Assembly (NCBI GenBank): GCA_001751085.1
Contig: MAXP01000189.1
Coordinates: 1 to 6,555 of the forward strand
Direction: 5' to 3'
Origin: Desulfobacterales bacterium C00003060
GTDB taxonomy: Bacteria > Desulfobacterota > Desulfobacteria > Desulfobacterales > C00003060
Length of the DNA stretch: 6,555 nt
Shown: positions 1 to 5,199 of the stretch, one piece after another
Layout of the letters: each line of letters starts with the position of its first letter
How positions within the stretch are numbered: the first letter of the stretch is position 1
The notes under the pieces: generated by a model
What the model saw: only the letters and a program-made list of their open reading frames with translations
The model's database searches: none
What the model was told of the DNA's origin: nothing
Made by a program: the position numbers and the translations under genes

Positions 1-209
1 CCGGCCTCGGTACATTGGATTTTCCAACGGGGTTCCATCGTCACACCTGGATAATTATCATAATTCATTAAAGTTTTTTTAAAAAAAGCCAATATTATCC
101 CTTAGAGGCATCGTGGTTTAAAAATATGGTCCATTAAAATGGAAACCAGCCGGATACCAGTTCAGTAATTTATGGCAACCGCTGTAACTTACTCTGCAAT
201 AGGGTAATC
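1..209. other. AT-rich leader upstream of the PATAN-HDOD gene, no assignable gene
   Basis: No gene can be assigned here. All three plus-strand frames are open at the left edge and close at TAA codons at 52-54, 67-69 or 80-82, so the end of an upstream plus-strand gene could lie in the first 50-80 bases, but nothing identifies the frame. A perfect T7A7 palindrome sits at 74-87. Further on, TGGTTT (114-119) can pair with AAACCA (143-148) around a small CCAT-TAAA-ATGG hairpin (131-142), leaving an 11-base bulge. No convincing sigma70 or sigma54 promoter, and no known riboswitch consensus such as the c-di-GMP aptamer, was recognised. An AGGG at 201-204 is a modest ribosome binding site for the ATG at 210. 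Confidence 0.5.
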
Positions 210-2390
210 ATGATGTCTGCATTTATTAATTTTTTCCCAAAAGAGGGGCCCATGATATTCAAAGGCGATTTGAGGCAGTTTCACCCGATGGACGCTCTGA
301 TGTTTTTATCCCACCTGGGTTTAAACGGTATGCTGTCGGTTACGCTTGGGGATAAATTATTATCCCTTAGTTTTAAGGATGGTTTTTTGGTGGATGCCTA
401 TTCTCAGATAGGAGATGATAAGATTCTTAGAACAATTGTTTTTCGAAAATTGATTTCTGAGGACCAGCTTAAACGTATCCTGCAGATCATGCACGAAACC
501 GGCATGCCCGTCCGCCAAATTCTTGAAAATCTGAACTATTTCCCCCTGTCGAGAATTAAAGAGGTGCTTGAATGCAGTATCAAGGAAGTCCTGCTTGAAT
601 TTTTTCTGCTGGAAAATGGACAGTTCCAGTTTACCGATGTCCTGGTTGACACTGATGGGGCGCAAACCTCTTTTACCGTTCAGAACATTGTTCTGGAGAT
701 CGTAAGCCAAGCCGATGAATGGCGGGATTTTGAAACATCAATCATATCCATGGACAGGGGGCTGGAAATTATCGCCCCCCCGGAAAAAGGCAAGACTGTT
801 TTAGAGATTGAACAGATAGTACTGAGGCTGGTCGAAAAAAACGTATCAATTCGTCAGGCTTTGCAACAACTCCCGGCGGCAAGCTACACAGGGTTAAAAG
901 CGATGGAGCGCTTTTTATCGGACGGGACATGCAAACTTGGCCCCTTAAAAAAAGAAGAAATCAACCATGAGGTGATTTCCGACAGCGACAGGTTGTTTTT
1001 CGCATTCAGACGGGCCTTCAAGGCACTGGTTTCAACCGAAGATACCCTTGAAAAACTAAGAGCCATGCTGTCGTTTTGCAAGGATTATTTCAATAACATC
1101 CTGATTCTGAAAGTCAGGGAAACACAGATTTTTGAATACATCCTTTTTACCATCGATAAAAAAGAAGGCATTCAGAAAAAAACCATTCGGAAACCTTTGG
1201 GAAGAATCGACCATGAACCTGTTTTCCACGCGGTGGATCAATCCGGAGTCGGCTTTTTCGGCAAAGTGTTTCCCTCAAAGATCATTTCAGAGATTATGCC
1301 GCTTTCTAAGACCGGGGAATGTGCGGTTATCCCGGTTGACAATAAGAGCAAATTGTCCTTGCTGGTATACGTATCCACTAAAGGGGCAGCAGGCGATTCT
1401 CATCCGCTTCACTATCTTGAGTTATTGTCATGGCTGGTGAGCCCTTCCCAAAAAGGAACAAGTACATCCCTTAACCTACCGCCCATGGCCTTCCAGGACG
1501 CCGCTACCGCTTCTGTTTCGGATAATAATGCGCCGTTGACCGTGCCTCCGAACAATATCAATGATCTGGTGAAGAAAATTGAAGAGCTGCCTCCCCTGCC
1601 GTCCGTGGCATCACAAATTATTCGACTGCTGTCCGATCCCAACAGCTCGCCTGAAGAACTGGAAACTCTTATCGGCCAGGATCAAGCCCTTGTCGCCAAG
1701 CTGATAAAAGTCAGTAATTCTGTTCTGTTCGGCGGTTTTCAAAAGGTTGCATCTTTGCAGCGGGCGCTTACACGGCTTGGTGTGCGGACGGTTAAAAATC
1801 TGGTCCTGGCTGCTTCCGCGCATAACTTATTTCCCCAAAACAACTCCCGCATAGGAATATGGAGCCAGATTTTGTGGCATCATTCCGTTGAATGCGGTAT
1901 GGCGGCCCGCAGAATTGCCATGCAGGTCGGATATAACGATCCGGAAGAGGCATTTGTAGGAGGTGTGGTGCACGATATCGGAAAACTTGTAATTATGCTT
2001 AAATTATCCGATAAGTTTCAACAGATACAAAAACTGAAGGAAAAAAATAACCTGGCAGATATCGAAATAGAAAAGCAGGTGCTGGGGTACGATCATCAGG
2101 CCATCGGTGAAATCTTGCTGAAAAAGTGGAACATGCCGGCAACCATTCAGACATGTGTTCGCTACCACCACAATGGACACACAGAGGTTCAATCTCACAC
2201 AATCGCATTGATTGTCGGATACGGAAATTATCTCAGTCACCGGCATGGCTTCCATGCGAAACCGGGGCCATCAGACTGCGATACAGATAACCATCCGTAT
2301 CTTCAACAGCTAAGGATAACGCCGGAGATCAATGCGGATATTATCGAAAACGTAAAAGCGGACTTTCAAAACACCGGCCTTTTCGAATGA
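210..2390 (+). CDS. PATAN (DUF4388) - GAF-like - HDOD signalling protein
   Basis: This is a cytoplasmic signalling or adaptor protein of 726 residues with no signal peptide or membrane segment. Residues about 15-145 match the PATAN/DUF4388 pattern: a start like MIFKGDLRQF, a G-ML-SV strand pair, FKDGFLVDA, and a closing ENGQFQFTD. Residues 155-245 are helical and winged-helix-like. Residues about 260-410 resemble the GAF segment often found in PATAN proteins. A Pro/Ser/Ala-rich linker (411-448) follows, then an HDOD domain (about 450-660) opening with KIEELPPLPSVA. HDOD proteins are usually considered non-catalytic partners in motility, cell-cycle or second-messenger control. Here the histidines WHH (557-558), VHDIGK (H588, D589), DHQ (H629) and YHH (653-654) are all present. 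There is no receiver domain in the chain. The start at 210 follows AGGG; the ATG at 252 (residue 15) has a better upstream AGAGGGG and begins exactly at the domain, so translation may really start there. It converges on the DUF4124 gene. The specific output is unknown. Confidence 0.93.
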   Translation: MMSAFINFFPKEGPMIFKGDLRQFHPMDALMFLSHLGLNGMLSVTLGDKLLSLSFKDGFLVDAYSQIGDDKILRTIVFRKLISEDQLKRILQIMHETGMPVRQILENLNYFPLSRIKEVLECSIKEVLLEFFLLENGQFQFTDVLVDTDGAQTSFTVQNIVLEIVSQADEWRDFETSIISMDRGLEIIAPPEKGKTVLEIEQIVLRLVEKNVSIRQALQQLPAASYTGLKAMERFLSDGTCKLGPLKKEEINHEVISDSDRLFFAFRRAFKALVSTEDTLEKLRAMLSFCKDYFNNILILKVRETQIFEYILFTIDKKEGIQKKTIRKPLGRIDHEPVFHAVDQSGVGFFGKVFPSKIISEIMPLSKTGECAVIPVDNKSKLSLLVYVSTKGAAGDSHPLHYLELLSWLVSPSQKGTSTSLNLPPMAFQDAATASVSDNNAPLTVPPNNINDLVKKIEELPPLPSVASQIIRLLSDPNSSPEELETLIGQDQALVAKLIKVSNSVLFGGFQKVASLQRALTRLGVRTVKNLVLAASAHNLFPQNNSRIGIWSQILWHHSVECGMAARRIAMQVGYNDPEEAFVGGVVHDIGKLVIMLKLSDKFQQIQKLKEKNNLADIEIEKQVLGYDHQAIGEILLKKWNMPATIQTCVRYHHNGHTEVQSHTIALIVGYGNYLSHRHGFHAKPGPSDCDTDNHPYLQQLRITPEINADIIENVKADFQNTGLFE
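242..248 (+). promoter_or_regulatory. Candidate ribosome binding site for an internal start at 252
   Basis: AGAGGGG lies three bases upstream of the ATG at 252-254. The protein from that ATG begins MIFKGDL, the usual start of stand-alone PATAN domains. The 14 residues that the upstream start adds are not part of the recognisable domain. The purine stretch could be coincidental, because it also encodes the KEG of the longer product. Confidence 0.4.
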
Positions 2391-2631
2391 TGATCAGGGG
2401 CTGCAAGGAAAGTCAGTATGGAAAGAGCGTGGTGAATTGAATATAGAGGCGCATTATATCACTGAATGTCCCGGGGAAATAACGGACAGGATATGTAAAT
2501 GACGTTGATCGAGATTTGTTTTTAGAAACGATCTCGGAAATGATATCTGAAAAAATCGTTCAAATGAAAAGATAGCAGCTTTTTAATATAAGTTACTCTG
2601 TTATCAGTCATTGTGAGCCAATTTTAAAACG
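2391..2631. other. Convergent intergenic region with hairpin and short open frames
   Basis: This gap separates the convergent HDOD and DUF4124 genes. It should contain termination signals for both, yet no hairpin followed by a T-run was found on either strand. One plus-strand frame is open from 2386 to the TGA at 2500-2502, and the frame one base over is open from there to the TAG at 2573-2575. The second frame reads as a plausible amphipathic helix (DLFLETISEMISEKIV). Together they could be a frameshifted relic of a small downstream gene. Neither has a convincing start with a ribosome binding site, and no family was recognised. Confidence 0.4.
2510..2536. other. Imperfect stem-loop between convergent genes
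   Basis: CGAGAT (2510-2515) pairs with ATCTCG (2531-2536). The stem can continue through a T-G wobble, one bulged T, and GTTT (2518-2521) with AAAC (2526-2529), closing on a TTAG loop. It lies about 120 bases past the HDOD stop and about 95 bases past the DUF4124 stop. There is no T-tract directly after it on either strand, so it is not a canonical intrinsic terminator. It may still act as an mRNA 3' end structure. Confidence 0.4.
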
Positions 2632-3174
2632 TTATAGCTCGTTTGTGGTTTCTTCTTCGAGTTTCTTGACTTCGGATTCAGCGTCTTTGGCCTTTTTATC
2701 AGCTTTGATAGCAAGCTGCTTTAGTTTTTCGGCTTCCGCTATGGCCTTATTCGCTTCTTCCATCCGCCTTTTCATTTTAATCCGCAAACTTTTGGCTTTA
2801 CGGCTTTTATACTTTACCTTTTCAATATATTCATCTGTTTCTTTTTTTATTTGATTCGCTTTTTTAAAAGCTTCTTCTGCTTTTTGTTTGGCCTCGTTTG
2901 CTTTCCTTCTCTCTATTTTCGCCCTTTCAATAGCTTCGGATTTCTCCAGGTCGGTTTGTCCTTTTTTTCGATTTTCCTCGCTTTCAGTAGGCCTCTTTGA
3001 AGGTTGTTTTTGATAATGAAGCTTCTCCTCGATCTTAGTACCTTCAGGTGGTTTATTCTCTGTAATATGAACGACTCCAGCTTCATCAGTCCAGGTGAAT
3101 AGGGTTTGGGCGGATAAAATATGGCTTCCGCATAAAAGAAAGAGTGCAGAAATGAAGGCAAATCTTGTTTTCAT
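2632..3174 (-). CDS. Secreted DUF4124 protein with Lys/Glu-rich coiled coil
   Basis: This 180-residue protein is predicted to be exported to the periplasm. Residues 1-22 form a Sec signal peptide: MKTR, then a hydrophobic FAFISALFLLCG core and a probable cut after LSA before Gln23. The cysteine at 15 is not in a proper lipobox, so a lipoprotein is less likely. Residues 24-45 match the start of DUF4124 (LFTWTDEAGVVHITENKPP), a short beta module found on many proteobacterial envelope proteins. From about residue 60 to 178 the chain is almost entirely Lys, Glu, Ala and Arg with heptad-like spacing, predicting a long helix or coiled coil reminiscent of TolA-type spacers. The ATG lacks a clear Shine-Dalgarno sequence (the preceding bases are AT-rich), but it is the only start that gives the signal peptide. 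It probably has its own promoter about 80 bases upstream and is separate from the redox operon. The molecular role is unknown; a structural or envelope-binding role is a guess. Confidence 0.88.
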   Translation of the reverse strand: MKTRFAFISALFLLCGSHILSAQTLFTWTDEAGVVHITENKPPEGTKIEEKLHYQKQPSKRPTESEENRKKGQTDLEKSEAIERAKIERRKANEAKQKAEEAFKKANQIKKETDEYIEKVKYKSRKAKSLRIKMKRRMEEANKAIAEAEKLKQLAIKADKKAKDAESEVKKLEEETTNEL

Positions 3175-3257
3175 AGTTACAATATTAATTTTGGCAATAA
3201 ATCCATATCATTATGAAACTGGTGTTCGAGTGGGGAATGCGGCTTTTGATCCATGAC

Positions 3258-3286
3258 AGTATGCTAAAAGAAGGATTGTATGTCAA
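3258..3286 (-). promoter_or_regulatory. Sigma70-type promoter for the DUF4124 gene
   Basis: On the minus strand a perfect -35 box TTGACA (3281-3286) is followed, after exactly 17 bases (3264-3280), by CATACT (3258-3263), which matches four of six positions of the -10 consensus. Transcription would begin near 3250, giving a leader of about 75-80 bases before the ATG at 3174. This would allow the DUF4124 gene to be expressed independently of the redox operon upstream. Confidence 0.65.
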
Positions 3287-3313
3287 GAACGAAGGATACA
3301 TTATGTGATTGTC

Positions 3314-3450
3314 CTGGATGCTTTTCAGAAACTTATTGAATTCATGAAGTCTTGTTGATAAGGATTCAATTGATTTGCCTTTAAAACCTAATACTTTACA
3401 ATATTCGATAAAACCATCAATCTGTTCCTTAAGTATAAGGAAATTTGCAT
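3314..3450 (-). pseudogene. Relic of a tyrosine recombinase N-terminal (SAM-like, core-binding) domain
   Basis: About 45 codons on the minus strand read as the start of a phage-integrase SAM-like domain: KEQIDGFIEYCKVLGF, then GKSIESLSTRLHEFNKFLK. The spacing of F-x-x-Y-K-x-x-G, the S/T-I pair and L-x-x-F-x-x-FLK matches the XerC/XerD-type core-binding pattern. The similarity stops near 3314, and the catalytic domain with its Arg, His and Tyr residues is absent. No ATG precedes it in frame. An ATG at 3448-3450 with GGAG upstream (3462-3465) is in a different frame, as expected if an indel broke the original start. The same frame runs without interruption from the stop of the preceding gene, probably by chance. 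This is a pattern match by eye. A short functional protein using a rare start is possible but unlikely. Confidence 0.55.
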
Positions 3451-3496
3451 GGGAAATTCTTCTCCAAGTAAATATTTTTAGCGCCTTCCATACTGT

Positions 3497-4093
3497 CTAT
3501 GCAATTTTTTCACCAAGTTTTTGAACCTGTTTCAACCAACTTATTCTTTTACTCTTTTTAGAATGTTTTACCGGTCCGATGGAGCTGATTTTAACCGGTT
3601 TAACTCCACAAAATTCCAGAGTTGACTTCTTCATGGCATTATGGCCGGGGCGGCCGTAGAGCAACCGATAATACCATGGTGGTGTGTCCATGGTGACAAT
3701 GAGTCGCGCGGACTTTCCTTTCAGCAGCTTATCCCACCATACCGAGCCTTTTCGATATTGGAACCCGAATCCGGGCAGAAACACCTTGTCTATAAAACCT
3801 TTTAATAGTGCAGGCATAGTACCCCACCATGTGGGATAGACGAACACCAGGTGATTGGCCCATTGAATCAATTCCTGAGATTCGATTAATCCCTGTTCAA
3901 GTTCAACCTTATTTTTATAACCAAATGGCAGGTTGGGATCAAACTCTATCTCCCTAACAAAAATTTCCTTTAGATCAGCGTTTGCGCGTAAGGCACCCTC
4001 CTTATATGACTTTGCCAGTGCATCGCAAAAACTGCTGCTGTCCGGATTCCCCTGAATGATAAGCACCTTTTTCTTGTTGTTTTGATTCGTCAC
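3497..4093 (-). CDS. NAD(P)H-dependent oxidoreductase, flavodoxin-like fold (NQO1/KefF-like)
   Basis: This is a soluble flavoprotein of 198 residues, the usual length for the family, predicted to reduce quinones or similar electrophiles with NAD(P)H by two-electron transfer. Strand KKVLIIQGNP leads to a flavin phosphate loop (G15-N-P with S19-S21 and F22). The family motif YPTWWGTMPALLKGFIDKV spans 86-104, followed by LPGFGFQY (106-113). TMDTPPWYYR (134-143) is another strong family signature. The GTG start at 4091-4093 was chosen because a perfect AAGGAGGT sits six bases upstream and no better start exists. It is the last gene of a leftward set, 79 bases after the AhpD-like gene, with no obvious terminator between, so co-transcription is likely. 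The cofactor (FMN or FAD) and substrate cannot be fixed. Nothing nearby looks like a potassium efflux channel, so a KefF role is not supported. Confidence 0.92.
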   Translation of the reverse strand: MTNQNNKKKVLIIQGNPDSSSFCDALAKSYKEGALRANADLKEIFVREIEFDPNLPFGYKNKVELEQGLIESQELIQWANHLVFVYPTWWGTMPALLKGFIDKVFLPGFGFQYRKGSVWWDKLLKGKSARLIVTMDTPPWYYRLLYGRPGHNAMKKSTLEFCGVKPVKISSIGPVKHSKKSKRISWLKQVQKLGEKIA

Positions 4094-4099
4094 AATTTG

Positions 4100-4107
4100 A
4101 CCTCCTT
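4100..4107 (-). promoter_or_regulatory. Strong Shine-Dalgarno sequence that sets a GTG start
   Basis: AAGGAGGT on the minus strand is fully complementary to the 16S rRNA tail and ends six bases before the GTG at 4091-4093. It fixes the start of the NAD(P)H oxidoreductase gene and suggests efficient translation of the last operon gene. Confidence 0.8.
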
Positions 4108-4172
4108 AATGGTTTTATCCACCGCATACTTTGATTGAGTTTTAATTCCTATTTTAACCAAATCATTATATT

Positions 4173-5189
4173 TTATGAAACATATAGCCATGTTCCAATT
4201 TTCCGTGCGGCAGTAAAACTGCCCCAGGCAAGTGCACCTATAAGTCTATCATCCCCAGTGATGTGGGTGGTGAATGCATTAACCACCCCTTCATCAACCT
4301 GATATGGCGCCAGTGCGGTCAGTAAAACGAGTCTTCCAATATCTTTTGATTTCTCATCCAACCCGTTCATAGCCTCCTCAACCCAATGCCGGCCAAGTCC
4401 CAATTCCTTACCATCCCAAGCCTGCACAAGTTTCACGACACAGTCACGTACGTCTTCCGGAATTAAATCTCTACCCGCCCTGTTAACCACTGCCGCAAAA
4501 CGTGCAAAGGCGCCCGCTATGTTAGGTGAACCCTTTGCCCAGGCTAAATCGGCAGGCAGCTCTCTTTCGGGTAATAGTTCCAATGACGCTCCTAATGGTT
4601 TGGAGCGATGAATAGCTCTTGAGAAAAACCAGCCCGCCATTCTCGTAAAAAACCCTTTGAGCAGTGGATGATTGGATGGTAAAGGTGTTTCGCTTAAGAG
4701 CACACTTGCCATCCGATTCACATAGTGGAAGAACACGGCCGTCCCAATAATTTCCGGTGCGTCTTTCCGGGAGAAAGGGGGTGAAAGAAGAACCTTTGCC
4801 TCGGGTGAACGTGTTGCTGCAGCCCACTTTACGATAGAACGCGCGGCCGCATCCCGAATCTGATCGTCACGTTGGTGAATGATGGATTCAGCAGAGTTAC
4901 GCGCCGAAGTCGCATTGAGCATAATGGTATGAGCATCAACGCAGTATGGACACCCATTAATTCTGGAAACTGTTGCAGCCACGGCTTCCTTGACGTCTCG
5001 GCGAACAGATCCCACAAGGAGCGATTCCCGACAGGCACTCCATGCACCTGCCAGCAACTCCGGAGAGGGAGAGTGAAGGGTAAAGGGTTCTACAAGTGCG
5101 CCGAATTCTTTCTTTATTTGAGGATATACTTTCGCTACAAGTCCTACAGTAGAATTTGGCGCAACTGGTTTTACGTATCTTATTGCCAT
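4173..5189 (-). CDS. AhpD/carboxymuconolactone decarboxylase-like protein with CPYC redox motif
   Basis: This 338-residue soluble protein is about twice the length of a single AhpD domain. Its N-terminal half carries the AhpD active-site pattern: E68, then C80-P-Y-C83 and H87, with the spacing of E-11-C-2-C-3-H known from mycobacterial AhpD. The histidine normally between the two cysteines is a tyrosine here. AhpD-type enzymes use this Cys pair for thiol-dependent peroxide reduction; true carboxymuconolactone decarboxylases lack the CxxC. The C-terminal half (about 215-338) includes RLVLLTALAPYQVDE and a closing AWGSFTAARKIGTW, resembling the second half of two-domain proteins common in actinobacteria; it lacks a CxxC and may be a degenerate repeat. 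The ATG at 5187-5189 follows GAGAGGAG, which overlaps the stop of the upstream FAD oxidoreductase gene. The 10-base gap implies translational coupling and a shared substrate or redox partner. Peroxidase activity is inferred; the substrate is unknown. Confidence 0.88.
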   Translation of the reverse strand: MAIRYVKPVAPNSTVGLVAKVYPQIKKEFGALVEPFTLHSPSPELLAGAWSACRESLLVGSVRRDVKEAVAATVSRINGCPYCVDAHTIMLNATSARNSAESIIHQRDDQIRDAAARSIVKWAAATRSPEAKVLLSPPFSRKDAPEIIGTAVFFHYVNRMASVLLSETPLPSNHPLLKGFFTRMAGWFFSRAIHRSKPLGASLELLPERELPADLAWAKGSPNIAGAFARFAAVVNRAGRDLIPEDVRDCVVKLVQAWDGKELGLGRHWVEEAMNGLDEKSKDIGRLVLLTALAPYQVDEGVVNAFTTHITGDDRLIGALAWGSFTAARKIGTWLYVS

Positions 5190-5192
5190 AAG

Positions 5193-5197
5193 CTCCT
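5193..5197 (-). promoter_or_regulatory. Ribosome binding site next to the stop of the preceding gene
   Basis: AGGAG within GAGAGGAG lies three bases before the ATG of the AhpD-like gene, and the TAG stop of the FAD oxidoreductase gene (5200-5202) immediately precedes it. This arrangement is typical of translationally coupled operon genes. Confidence 0.7.
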
Positions 5198-5199
5198 CT

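Larger units (their letters stand above)
3175..3496 (-). other. 322-base gap holding a promoter and a recombinase-like relic
   Basis: This AT-rich stretch lies between the quinone-reductase-like gene and the DUF4124 gene. Read on the minus strand, the frame directly after the TAG at 3497 stays open for 103 codons, to a TAA at 3185-3187. The first two thirds resemble a recombinase N-terminal domain. The last third (about 3185-3313) shows no family resemblance and instead carries the promoter of the downstream gene. No intrinsic terminator for the upstream operon was found. Confidence 0.6.

Noticed and set aside
74..87. T7A7 palindrome as a terminator or operator
   Set aside because: Pure T/A runs of this size arise easily in AT-rich leaders, and there is no GC stem or second copy.
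171..190. TGGCAACCGCTGTAAC as a sigma54 promoter
   Set aside because: The GG element is present, but no GC follows at the required ten-base spacing.
189..196. TTACTCTG shared with 2593-2600 as a repeat
   Set aside because: It is only eight bases, with diverging flanks; it is expected by chance.
2510..2536. Hairpin as an intrinsic terminator for the converging genes
   Set aside because: No T-run follows on either strand, and the stem has a bulge and a wobble pair.
3497..4093. KefF ancillary subunit assignment
   Set aside because: The fold is similar, but no KefC-type antiporter gene is adjacent and the neighbours point to a redox operon.
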